Below, in pieces: positions 13,180 to 25,139 of a DNA stretch of 64,000 nucleotides. Made by a program: the position numbers and the translations under genes. The stretch lies in assembly GCA_013398955.1 (NCBI GenBank), contig VWPU01018702.1, positions 1-64,000 of the forward strand. Direction: 5' to 3'. Position 1 is the stretch's first letter, and the number at the start of each line of letters is the position of its first letter. The notes below the pieces were generated by a model, which saw only the letters and a program-made list of their open reading frames with translations, did not search any database and was not told the DNA's origin. This DNA is from Callaeas wilsoni (taxonomy: Eukaryota > Chordata > Aves > Passeriformes > Callaeidae).

Positions 13180-16100
13180 TCTTTGCCCATGAGATTGCCG
13201 GTTGTGCTCAGAAAGCTGTGGCGAGTTGAATATTTTGGGTAAAAGCTGGAGAATCACCTAAGCAAATGCAAAGTGCAGTGGAGAATCACTCATCTTTAAT
13301 CCAAATCCAGGCTCTCAGAGCTGTTCAGGCACACACAATGAAAGCAGCATGATGGAGATGCAGGACCAGAAATACAAAGTGCTCCCAGGCTCACCAATAG
13401 CCAGACCTAGATGCATTCAAGGTTTAAGTAGAGGTTTGCTCAGCTCAGACCAAGCCCCACCTCTGCAAATGTTTCTTTTCATGGATAACTGCGTATTTGG
13501 ATTGTTAGGGTTTTTAATTTCTAACATGGCATGAAGAAATGAAGACATCTTATTCCCAACACATACACAGAATCACCCAATCCACCACTTGGTAATTATG
13601 AGGGTGCAGAACATTCTGGTTTGCTGTTGACAGAAGAGGGGAAAAATATCTCTTACAGGAGGAAGAAGAACCCAACACTGCAATCACATAGTTGCTGTAT
13701 TACTTGTCTGGATCAAGTACTGTTTTGTTCAAAATGTCAAATTCTGGATGTCTGTGCTTCAGCAATCCAGATAGCAGTTAGCTTGAAAATCATCCTTCTG
13801 TCACTGAATTTCCAAATTACAGGGGGGAAAAAGTGAGTGAAAGGAACTCTGGCTTTAGGTTTGGCAACTACTTCCAATTCAGCAACAGACCAACAGTTTT
13901 CATGTGAATTCACTGATCCCAGCACAATTAGGTGTTTATGAATTTAGGTTTTCCTGCAGTAGGAGGAGAAATGATTAATCTCTTTATTAGGGATGGTTGG
14001 GAGGAGAGAGTTCATTGAACATTCATATCTACTGAATCTCCAAACTTTGGGGTACCTGCCCCTCCTGACTCTTTTACAGCATTCCTCTCAATTTGGATAA
14101 TTTTAGATCTATGCATACCTGCTAATATCCTCTGCAAAAGAAGGTGGGGGGAAAGTAGATTGCAAATTTGCAATCATTTGCATATATTTGCATACATTTC
14201 AGCACATTCCCTCAGAGATACATGCCCTCCCGCCAGGAACTGATTGTCCACTAAACTATAATGTGAAAGTGCTCCTACCTTCTTGTGTTCATCCATGAAC
14301 AGAGGCCAGATGGGACAGTCACAAATACTTATGGGTTAAACACTTCATTTCCACAGCTCAGCATCTCAGTGATGGAGCAGATCAGCCTAGAACACAGGTT
14401 ATAAAATAATTTCATATCTCTTTGCTCTTATCTGTCCTAAAACACATAGTAAAGGCAAAGCCCTGCTGCGGGTCGTCCCACACAAACACTTGCAATTCTG
14501 CCTCTACAGGACGTCTGTCCACAAACTGACCTAAAATTTATGGGGTGTTCACCAAACTACCACAACTCTACTCCTCCTTCACAGGTGTGAAAACATGGAG
14601 AAGAAAGCTGCCAGGCTCCAGCAACCACATATAAGCACAACCAGTTAAGAAATCCCAGAGGCTTTGGTTCTGCCATGTACTTTCCAATACAATAGACCAA
14701 TTCAATCTTTCTCCATCTTGAGAGAGATTATGATGAACCATTTCCATGGTTTGATCTGTAGTTCAGTGGTGATCCTGGAGGTCGGTGCATCAGGTTCCCA
14801 GGAATCAGAAGACCTGGATTTCACTGAAAATCAAAATGCAACAAAAAACCAGCCCACCAGTATCACCATCTTCTAACCCTTCAGGTCGTGCAAATCATCT
14901 TCCCAGTGTAAATAGCTTCAGTAATTAGGATTGTTGAATATACAGTACTAAGGAATGTGCAGTTCATTATTTTTTCAATGAGAACATATTAAATTATGCT
15001 TTTTGATATCTCTTTTTGAAATGTGGATTATCAAATTTTTATGTGCTTGGATGTGTGTGCTGACTCTGTCCATACATAGCAAATGCACTTAAAATACTAA
15101 CATTTCCTCATAATAGCTTGATTGACGAGATTTTGCTTTAAAAAGAGGAGGAGAGGGAAATAATTTAAAAGAAGCTGGCTTGGGGGATTTTGATAGGAAT
15201 ATTTGTAAATCATGATTCACCCAGCTATCAAATGATCCAGGAAACGATTGAGCCCCTTCTGAGCAATCAAGGAATAAAACTGGTTGCTGTGGACCCTCAC
15301 CTGCTGCAAAGTGCCATAATTGCTGCTGCTTGAATGAAACCACTGCCTTACAGAAGGTGACCTTTCTTCCCCAAAATGCAGAAATACAGGAAAACCACTC
15401 TGCTTTGTCACGGGTGGTGTGGTCACTCCTCCAGCAGCTCTGTCCCTGAGAGCACCAGGTCGTAGGTTGAGCCTACACTGAGTTTTACCAGGTAATGAGC
15501 AGAAGAGATGAGACATCCACACAGGATGTTATTCTTCACAGAGAATCACTGTCCTTAGATAAAAACATACTACATTGGTCAGGTTTCCTCTATTTGTAGG
15601 AAGGACCAAATGTAAGGGTTCAGCCTTGGAAATGAGAGGTCTCCTGTCTTAGAGTCCCCCCAGCTGCTAAACAGATGGTGCATTTTGAAGGAACTGAAGC
15701 TCCAGTAATTCCCCTCATGCTGCATCCTCAGATCCATCATCCTTTAGCTTTTAACAGCCAGAGGGAGACAGGCATAACTGTGCTCCAGAATAGGGGCTGC
15801 AACATTAGTCAAGCCAACCCAAATATAAATCCAGCACCATCAGGTCTTTCCCTGCAGCTATGTACTGTCTCCCACATGATTTTTAGGCAACATTTTCCAA
15901 TCTACTTTCTGATAACACCATTGTCAAAGTAGCAGTCAGGACATTATCCCAGTATTAACACACACACAAAACCCCTCTTCCTGCAATCAAGTATTTCCTT
16001 CCACCAAGAGAGCTACCAGGTTGTGGGCACATCTGTTGGCTTGTTTATAGTTTAATGTCATCCAAATAATAAGAGCATCAGGAAAAAGAAAACAAAACAC

Positions 16101-16510
16101 AGAAAACCCTCTAGTGGGGTTGGTGCTGCTGTGTGTACCTATGGTTACTACTGTGAGCATTAAGATGAAGCACTTCAAGCATGAATAATAATAAAAAAAA
16201 AAATCTAGAAGATAGATTAAAGCACCACAGCACTTTGTAATAGTATTTGTAATGCAGATAAAGCATTTGTAGTCTAATTTCCAGCACCACCAACAAAATA
16301 AGTAAGTGTGCTTGGATTGCATTTTTCTTTCAAAAATGGTTCAAAAATTATTCATATTGAAGGAAAACAACTTAAACTGGATTTAGAAACACAATGCAAG
16401 CAGGAAAGTTGCTCACTGTTATCAGCATGACAAGAGCAACCTGTTCCTTTGATAAATGGTGCTTGAAGAAAGACACAAAGCTCATCTGCTTTGTGTTTTA
16501 AGTTTAATTA
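13180..16510. other. Non-coding stretch, one octamer-motif cluster
   Basis: AT-rich sequence without gene, RNA or clear transposon. The notable feature is the motif cluster at 14159-14193, listed separately. Confidence 0.4.
14159..14193. promoter_or_regulatory. Cluster of POU/octamer motifs
   Basis: A perfect 16-base palindrome ATTGCAAATTTGCAAT (14159-14174) is followed by two exact octamers ATTTGCAT at 14176-14183 and 14186-14193, spaced 10 bases apart, one helical turn. Such arrays bind POU-domain factors. That it is an enhancer is inference. Confidence 0.35.
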
Positions 16511-16517
16511 AGTAGTG

Positions 16518-16580
16518 AATTAATGTTTGTAAAATGCTTTGAGATCCTTCATCAGACAGAGCGCATACAAGTGCAAAGTG
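16518..16580 (+). repeat. MIR-like SINE 3' relic
   Basis: Reads aatgtttgtaaaatgctttg, agatccttcatcag and gcatacaagtgcaaagtg, the 3' part of MIR/CORE-SINE families. Confidence 0.5.
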
Positions 16581-16832
16581 CTTTCAGCATGAAACACATT
16601 TCCAGGAGTTGTACTAACCTATTTGCGTCTTTCTGACAGCCTGATCTGCAGCCTGAAGTGGTCAGGGATAAGATCCCTGCTGACTTCAAGGTGTATCAGA
16701 TCAAGCCTGCAGGACATGAGTCTTGATTTAGTAGGCAAGTCCCCCAGAAGAGAGCTGGAATACTTCCACACTTAGAGTCAGGCTCGTATTTAAGCAGCTT
16801 GCTTTAGAAAGTATATTTTTATATGCGTGCTA

Positions 16833-17165
16833 TTCACTGAGTCATAGAGCTCAGGGCCAGAAAAGGCCATTAGCACAGCTCGGACGACCTCCTCTTTATT
16901 TCAGGCCATTACATTTTACCCAATGTCCCTGCGCGAGTGTAACAACCTGTGTCTGCTGAAACAGATCTTCCAGAAAGTGCTTCCAGGCTTGCTTTAAGGC
17001 CAGGTGGATACAAGGAATCTACCACTTTCTTTGGACTAGTGCTTAATCAACTTCACTGCTTAAAATGAGAACCTTATTTTCTTATGTCTCCTTTGAATTT
17101 ATCTGGCTTCGACTCCTGGCCGTTAGTTCCCAGCTCTACCTTTCTGCCCTGGACAGAAGAGCCCT
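16833..17165 (-). mobile_element. Old CR1-type LINE fragment (amniote-wide family)
   Basis: In antisense it reads gtcatagagctcagggccag, cagatcttccagaaagtgct, gaatctaccactttc and ctggcttcgactcctggccg in the order of the old CR1 families abundant in turtles and crocodilians, not of the young avian CR1. Diverged but continuous over about 330 bases. Confidence 0.65.
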
Positions 17166-17169
17166 TTAG

Positions 17170-20100
17170 CAGACAAAAAATTGCTGCAGAAGCATTTGCT
17201 AAAGTGGCATTACAAAGGCTACCTTAATGCTTGGGAGTGGAAGATCACTGCTCAAGATAAGAAAGGAATTGAAAGAATTAACATTAGTCTATAGGGTGGT
17301 AGGTCTGATACAGAGACATCTGTGCTCCAAAGACGCCATAGCCTAAAAGGACAAAAGCATTCAAATGAGGGAAAAGTAAGGCCAGGAATATGACTGCCAT
17401 TGGAGAAGCATCTTCTTAGCTCTGTTTTATTGCCAGTCATTTGCATTGAGAAGGCTGGAGGTGTTAGCAAAAATCAGCAAAAAACCAAACTCCTTAACAG
17501 CCTCCTTAACAGAGGAATACAGTAATCTTTTCTGGACAGTTACAGCTTGTGTCTTGGCAACACTTTGTTCCCAGGAGGAGCAGCAGAACAAGGACTGATT
17601 CACTGAAGCAAATCTGGAACCCAGCAGGGCTGAAATCCCACCATATTTCCATGACAGCATGTAAGTTCTGGGAGATGTGGGTAACTCTGGGCCCAGCTTT
17701 GCAATATTGCTCGTGCTACAGGAACACATATTCAGAGAACGCAGCAACTGCATTTGGCCCATCACTCTGGCAGGCAGATGAAGCACTGTCATGGGGACCT
17801 ACTGGAAGTTAGAAGCTGGATACCAGCTCAAACCTTTAAACCAAACACATTTGGAAAGCCATATGCCACCAGCCCAGGCAGCGAGGAGAAACCGTCTGTT
17901 TGCTCAGAGCCCGGTGCAACTCCCACGCGTGGCAACGGAGATGGAGCTGGATGGGGCCCCTGGAAAGTACCACTTCTGTCTTACTTTGTTAATATCTTTA
18001 GGCTCTCCTCATAAAACCTCCTGTGCATGCAGGCAAAGAATTTGTGAATAGGCATGGGACACTCACCCCTGCATAAACATCCAGTGTTTCCAGGTCCAGA
18101 TACCTGACCTGCTCCGTGATCTCCCTGCCAGCACCTTTGAACTGCAACAAGTGAATATCATTAGCAGCATCTCCCAGCCCCAGCACAAGAGCTTCGTTTG
18201 CTTTACTGTTGGCTTGGTAACAGCTGCTGTTGCTGTTTGAGGTGGCAGGAGGGCAAAAAAGCAATGCTTATTGCTTCAGAGCTCTTCAAGAAAGCCTTGT
18301 AGCATCCCTGGCAGGGTTTGACAGAGACCAGGCGCTCTCTGGAGCAACGGCCAGTGATGCTCTCAGGTAGCACTCGTTGCTGCTGTAGCAGTGTCCCCAT
18401 TTCCTCCACACAAGGCCAGGGCAGGAGCAGAGCCCAGGGCTGGGCTGAGGTACCTGGAGCAGCGAAGGAGCAGCTGAGAGCAGCCACTGGACACAGACAG
18501 TCCTGACATATTTCCTGTAAGTAGCAGGGCAATGATGTGCATCTATGCCCCATCCTGACCCAGGAACACTGAGGGAGAAACAGGTGTTCAGGCAGTTCCT
18601 GAAGCAAAGACTCATGGCTTCGTCATATTCAGTGCAGCAGGTGAGAGGAGACCCATCCTAAATGCCACTTGCCTCCCTCTCTCAGTGCATCAGCCAAGAC
18701 AGACATCTGGAAGGAAAACTTGGGTCTGTGTTCAGATTTCACCAGCAGGTCTGTGTAATGCAGCATGTAATGCAATTACCACCCACCTTTAATATGTTTT
18801 AATAAAGCAGGCTGTGTGAAATCCAGGTCTAGATCTCATTTTTAGTACGGTTTGGGTTTCTCTGCAGTGACAAGCACATGTGGATGCAAGAGCTGCCACT
18901 GAACATCACCTTTCTGTCCGTGATGGCAGGCGGAGATAAAGCTGTGGCTTCATCCTCAGCTTAAAACCTTGAACTTCAGCCTTGCAAAACCACATTAGGT
19001 TCAGGTGACACAAATGCTTTGGAGAGAGAAGAAGATTTTTTTTTTTCTGGGTGATTTTTTGTTATGCCCTTTCTCTTCTGCTTCCATCTGATTACAACCA
19101 GGATATTGCCACGTTTTCCAGACTACTATTTTTAATTCTCTCTCCCCTGCAACTCTCTGACTCCGTTGACCTGCTACCATAATGGGCTTGCAGGGAAAAG
19201 TAATTGTGGGAACTCTGGGCCTTTCTGCTTTGTGAAGGACAGGACTATCTCCGGGCTGCCATTCATCCCATCAGCCAGAGCCCAGGGAAAGCACAATTTG
19301 CTGCAAGCTGATAGCGGCACGCTGACACTTAGCGGGATGGGAACGTGCTCCAGCCTGACAAGGAACAATCACACATCGCATTAAAGGAAGAAAAGGGACA
19401 GGGAGGAGAGAGGGAAGGATGTAAAGAAGGGGAGAAAAAGAGAAAAAAGGAATGTTAGCTATTTAGAAAATGCCCTGTAATTTGGGTGTCAGTACTAAAA
19501 TGTTAGGTCAGATGTTTTGATTGAATGTCAGTAGGAATTGTATGCTGGAGAGTCATGCTTCCCATTTTACTGACAGAGCAAACTAATGGGAGAATATTCC
19601 AAAGTGACTGATTTTCGTGCCAAGACTCTTTTACTGATATCTCAAAGTAGTACAGGAAATGCCACTGCATGAATAAATACATTTTTCTCATGTTATTTAA
19701 ATAAATATATATAAAAAAAATTGAAAGTAAACTCAAACTCAGCTGGAAGAACAGCTGAGTCCCTGCAGCCCACCAGCCAGAGCTTGCAAGTCCATAAAAT
19801 AAGCAAGTACCTTTTTTATTATTTTTCTTTTTTTTTTCTCTCTCCCAGTGAGATCAACTTGATGATCTTCCCTCTACAGTCCATGTCTCTTTGGAAGAAC
19901 AGTGCTGTTAATTTGCTCTCTCACATGACTGGATGTAATACACTTCTATAACCTTTTAACATTTTGCTGCTTGCATGGCATACCTGTGTCTTACTTATTG
20001 CTCATCAAATCATGCAGGGAACTCAGAGCCCGCTTAGATGTCTTAAATACATCTGCATCAAAAATACGATTCTGTAATCCAGGCAGCACAAAATCATTAT

Positions 20101-20430
20101 CACAGTCTCATCTGCATATTAGAATTCATTCCCCCAGCCTGAGAATGCAGCACTGAAATAGCCAAGCATAAAAGAGATGGAGAATTTCCCTCAGGTGTTG
20201 CCTTGTAAATCATCCATTTCCTATTTACAGATTTTTTTTTTCTCTGGATTTTCATCTATTTATTTATCTATTACTTTCCAGAATACAGAGTAATTAATAT
20301 TATCTTCTCTGCAGACAGAAAAAAATAAGACAGGCAAAAAGAAGCTGTGTTGCCTGAGCACATTTACCAAGTCCTCTCCATTTGAGCTTGTGTGGACAGG
20401 GATGTTGTGGAGCAGGAAGAGAGTGGTTTA
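17170..20430. other. Non-coding stretch with one weak exon candidate
   Basis: No gene recognised. A candidate exon on the - strand (18067-18141) is listed separately. Poly-T and purine-rich runs occur at 19030-19050, 19385-19450 and 19810-19840. Confidence 0.4.
18067..18141 (-). other. Candidate internal exon, unknown gene
   Basis: On the - strand a 75-base, stop-free segment is flanked by a branch-point-like GCTAATGAT and ttgcag acceptor, and ends GGG before gtgagt, a perfect donor. It reads FKGAGREITEQVRYLDLETL then DVYAG. I do not recognise the peptide, and the pyrimidine tract is short. It may be chance. Confidence 0.18.
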
Positions 20431-20436
20431 GGTTTT

Positions 20437-20515
20437 GGCCAAGAGGTTCTGAGTTCTGGACATGGCTCCTACATCTGCTCCATATGCTCTGGGCGACCTT
20501 GAGGAAATTCATCAA
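20437..20515 (+). repeat. Possible MIR-like SINE relic
   Basis: Weak resemblance to the MIR 5' half: aagaggttctgagttctgga, then gctctgggcgaccttgagg and aaattcatcaa. Heavily diverged. Confidence 0.3.
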
Positions 20516-22261
20516 ACCATCAGGACAGCTCGACTGTCTCTCATTTTCAGTAGGACACCCTCCTCAGTTCGGGCACCGGCTCCTAAATGCAGATGGCTGG
20601 TATAGAAGTCTTTACCTTTTATTTCTCTGTGCTTTCCCCTCTAACCCTGAGACTGTGTAAGTGTTCTCTGGGCTTTGTGCTGCTCAGGGCATAGACTTTT
20701 TCCCACTGGGTGCCTGTAAGGTGCTTAGGAGGACAGGCTCTCCATTAGGACCAGCCAGCTTCACTGTATTCATAAAAGCAGGAGACATGGCATCCTCAGG
20801 TGTTTCATAGCTGGAAACAAAAATAAGTATTTCCTCAACCTGCTGGTGGTTTCCAGTGGCTCTGCTTATGGGTGTCCAATCTGAGAAAAGTTAAGGTGAC
20901 CTGATTTAGGGACAGTAGATTTTCAGCACTTTTGGTAAAGCTGAATGCCAAAAAAATTTCTACTGGTGATTGAAATTGTAAGCCAAAGCTTTTTACTTGC
21001 AAATCTCCAGTTCAATTCTGGCTCAGGCAAGCAGGCACTGGGAGTTGTTCCTGTCTGACAGTTGCATCAGTGGCATCTGGAAAATGAGCTGCTAAGTTTC
21101 AGCTTAATTTCTAGTGAATACATTACTAAAAACCCATTCAGTGCATACATCCTGGTACCTACCAACCACAATTGCCTATGAATCATCAGGGATGCGTTTG
21201 TACAAACGATGCTACCACAAAAACAAATGGTAGTGATTGCATCATTCTTGCCTCAGTACGGAAATCAGACGCTAAATCATAAACCCCATTTTGTTTCTTG
21301 AGGCCAAGAGCACAGAAGGAGAGGAAACAGGCCCAGATTTTGGAATCCAGAGCTAGATAGGTTTATCAAGCCCATGAGCATCTCCTGAAATATTGCTATG
21401 AAATGCTTTGTGGACTGACAGAGGCAATGGCCTCAAGGGAAGGCAAGGAGAGCAAATTAATTATAATGTTGACGTTAAACCGGAACAAAAGCAAGTGGAG
21501 GCAGAGCCAACTGTGAGTCCAATAAACCTCTCTAAAGCAAGAATTTTGCAGCAATTAATAGGGACTGTACCCTGATAAAGGTTACCTTGTCACTGCTAGC
21601 ACTATGTGATTTTCCCCCTGTATCCATATCTATATCATTTGTCAGGAATGAACTTTAATAAGATTATGCTGTCAGAAGTCATCATCAGAGTGACCACACA
21701 CATGGTACAGTAGATACAGTGCAAAGATCTGCTTTGATTTTCTCCTCTGAGGTGCCAAACTAGTTTCAAATATGCATTAGAGCCACTGGCACCAAGACAA
21801 GTCACGCAACACCCTGGCAGGATTCCCCTCAGGAGCCTTCACTCAGAACAGGAAGGAGAGGTGCAAAGACAGGCTGGTAAGAGGTGAGATACACAGATTC
21901 TGGTCCCAGCTCTGCTAACAGCTTTTGACAACTGTCAGGCTGGCTGGGTCATGATTTTTCCAATAATGCAGTTTCATGTGTGAAAATGCCCACACAATTG
22001 GATCATCAACTTGGCCAAAAATTGCAGTGGTGGAGCATAGTGAGGTGGGGGATCCCTATCAAGCCTACACCTGCGCTGGCGTGTGCAATCTAGCTAAAAA
22101 ATTACAACTCTACATTTGGAGTCATAAACGATCATGTGACTGAATGAGTCTTGTACCTTTTATCCCCCTGAGTCTTCACATCCTTTCCCATCTCCCTCTC
22201 CATACACATATTTAGAAAATGGACAGGATTCTTAGCTACTTCACCAGATTACCTTTGAAAA

Positions 22262-22330
22262 TGAATTAAGTCATGTAAAGAGCTCTGTGATTCTTGGACG
22301 GAAGGTGCCATAGGCACAGAGATTATAATT
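22262..22330 (+). repeat. MIR-like SINE 3' relic
   Basis: Reads tcatgtaaagagctctgtga, then ttcttggacggaaggtgcca and taggcacagagattat, the 3' end of MIR-type SINEs. A possible 5' piece (gattctggtcccagctctgc) lies at about 21896, so the two may be one interrupted copy. Confidence 0.5.
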
Positions 22331-22334
22331 AAAC

Positions 22335-25055
22335 TGCTAAACAGTGCAGCTGGATTTACTCAGAGTGCTGCCAACAGCTGTGTGCTGTGCTTTCAAGCAG
22401 AGCAACACACACTTCCAACCAAAGGGACAGACATGACCCACATTTGTGCCCTCAAGGCTGTTTGGAAAGAGTAACTAGCAACCAGCAAACTTCATCAAGT
22501 TTAGAAGGCTGCTTGAGGAAACAGAAAACTCCTCAGTAGTTCTTTGGGGCCATGAGAGCACTGAAAGCCACCTCCCATGACCCATCACAACAATATTAGG
22601 TGGAGGTGAATATTGTTGTTTTACTCAGCACAGGAAACGGAACTGATCCTCACTCTGCTCTGTGATGGAAGAGCTCAGTGAGGCCATTTTAGCTTGTATG
22701 AGACTCTGGGTAGGCTGGCTCTGTTCTACCTTCCAGACATGATTTTTCATGAGTTCTCCTCCAGCAGGCTGGGGGAGAGGTGCCTCTTGCAAGTCTTCAG
22801 AACTGCATCCTGACTCTCAGTCATCCAAAGTAATTTTGGCTGCTACGGAAAGGTGCAGTCACAAATGTTTGGAGCCCAGATCTACCACCCCCAAATATTA
22901 AGAAGAGGATGTATGAGGTCAAGTGGCCACCAAAGGATTAAGCAAATCATCTTCCTGAAGTTCTTTCTACAGTCAGTTACTCACGGTGTTGAGCACATTA
23001 TTATGATCTGAATTAATGTTTGGATCTATGGAGAGGTAAAGCCTGAAAAATCTTTAGTGTGACCACTTTAACTCAAGGGAAGTTCATTACAGCCCAGCCT
23101 GCAACAGCCCGAGGTGAAGAGAGTAATGTGAACAGCCACAGTGATGGTTATGGCATGACAGCGTGCTCTGGTGCTCGCTCCTTCTCCTCTACTCTAACCA
23201 GACTCCTAAGAAGTGTTCCCAGTTTTTCCTCCAGGCATTCTTAGCTCCTACAGGGAGGAGAGGGCCACTGTTGGGTGCTCGGCACTTACTGGCGCTGAGG
23301 CTTTAGAGAGTCAGGGATATAGAACAATAGGAGCCTCCGAAGCATTCATGCATTGCAGTGGTAATATAGGGTGGAGGAAGTGATAATATCTGTAAGACTC
23401 ATGTTTATTAACCATTTTATAATCACAATACATGCAATTACAGTCTGACAAGACACTGCCAATGTGAACAACATCTGGAAGCATACTGAGGTCTTCAGAA
23501 TGAGTACAGTTTCATTTCCATTATTTGCTTCTGCTGAGAGTGGCAGTAAACTGTAGTTAATAAAGGAAAGCCAGCTTTTATGGGCTAGGAAGACAGTAAA
23601 TATATGCAAAATGGTTTGTTGAATCTAGCAGTGGGGTGCCATAAGAGGCTTCATAAAGCAGGGATAGAGTTTAGCATCATTCTTTTAGGGCTGGGAGTGA
23701 TACAGAATAAATCTCTCGTGAGTCTACTTACTGACAACCCCAGTTCAGATGGTGTATACACAGGCAGTGCTTCTTTCTCTGCAGAGTTTCTCTTAATCAC
23801 TGTTAATGCCAGTCATCAGATCACTAATCATTTGAAACAAGAAGCTGCAGATATTACGACAGAGATTCAGAACAAGATAAATAGCATAGATCTCTCCAGG
23901 GGCAGGAAGAAGGTCTGAGCCCATTGATGCTGCTTGGTACAGCATGAGGCTGTTTGCCTTCCTAATCTTTATTAGGATAGGAGCTACTCTATCCTGGCAC
24001 AGAGAAGGAGGCAGGAGGCAGTCCTTTCATGGACCCATGGACCCAGGAGCAGATGTGGCCAGACCCTGACCATGTCTGTCTGCAGAGGATGGGACACAAT
24101 AAACCTCCCCCATGGTTATGCCGTACCAGACCCAAAGTCCACGTGTTTTGCAGCAGTTTGGATATTGAGGTGCAAATGCCCATAGCCACACATGGAATCA
24201 CCTCAGCAGCCCTGATGGGAAACCAGGATTTCCCAAGTCCCACATTCTGGGACTTCTGGCCCAACCTGATTCTTTCTGTTGATTACACAAACCTGCGAGC
24301 TGAAGCAACACCATTTTCTCTTGCCGCTGGGGAGGGTTTAAGAGCAGCTGCAAGGGCAGGAACTGTGGTTCTGCTGATGGCCACTTGTGTCTCAGTTTAT
24401 CACTCGTGGTCCTGGAAATATGTCCTGAGTTGTCTGAAACAATTCATTTTTCTGCTCAGAGCAAAGGCAGTGAAAAGGTTATGCCACTGCGGTGCAAATT
24501 TTCCTTGTAAATCAGATCCAGAAGTCAATGCCTGGCAGCCGCCTTCTCTGACACTGTTAAAATCCTGAACCAAGGGCATGTGCCTGCAGATGTCAACATG
24601 TGGATTTACATGGCAGTTTGGGATGTGGGTCTCTGGCTGAATTTGCAAGTACTACCAATGTCAGCTTCATCTCATCTGACAATGGCATTTGGTGTCCTTG
24701 GCATGAGACATTTTGTGGTACAGGATCTGCCATTTTAACACAGGCTCACCTTGGAGGGGTTGGAAGAGGGGAGACAGCAGAACAAATGCAGGACCCAGGG
24801 ACTCTCAAAGGCAGGACTTGACAAGGTAACAAGCAACAGAACTGGATGTGTAGGGGAGGAGGAGAAGAGAAGGCAGAATAGACTCAGGGCTTGATCTTGC
24901 CCAGAGCTGATTTCAACAGACTCCATGGGAGTCAGGACTATTCCGTACTTAACAGTGGGAGTGCAGGTAATTGTGAGATTGAACCTTACAGGAGACCATG
25001 ACTTGCCGAAGGGGAAGTCAAATAACATCAAAGCAATCAAAGGAATTCTTCAGGA
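22335..25055. other. Non-coding stretch, nothing recognised
   Basis: A 179-codon open frame at 24029-24568 (+) has no recognisable domain, no clear splice sites and no bias that I can see. Treated as chance. Confidence 0.4.
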
Positions 25056-25065
25056 ATTACTGAAT

Positions 25066-25130
25066 GAAATTCTATGGCTCAGAGAGGACCTTAGGCTAGA
25101 TTAAGTACAATTGGTGCCTGTAGATCTAAA
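25066..25130 (+). mobile_element. Old CR1-type LINE 3'-end fragment, sense
   Basis: Reads gaaattctatggctcagaga, ggaccttaggctagatta and caattggtgcct, the sense version of the same old CR1 3' end that appears in antisense at about 16840-16910. Confidence 0.45.
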
Positions 25131-25139
25131 ATCTGCTCA

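Noticed and set aside
18150..18264. Resemblance of the - strand peptide ALVLGLGDAANDIHLLQ to the P-type ATPase hinge motif GDGAND
   Set aside because: Only about ten residues match, the invariant glycine is replaced by alanine, and no other ATPase sequence is nearby; treated as coincidence.
24029..24568. 179-codon open frame on the + strand
   Set aside because: No recognisable motif, no promoter or splice context; compatible with chance.
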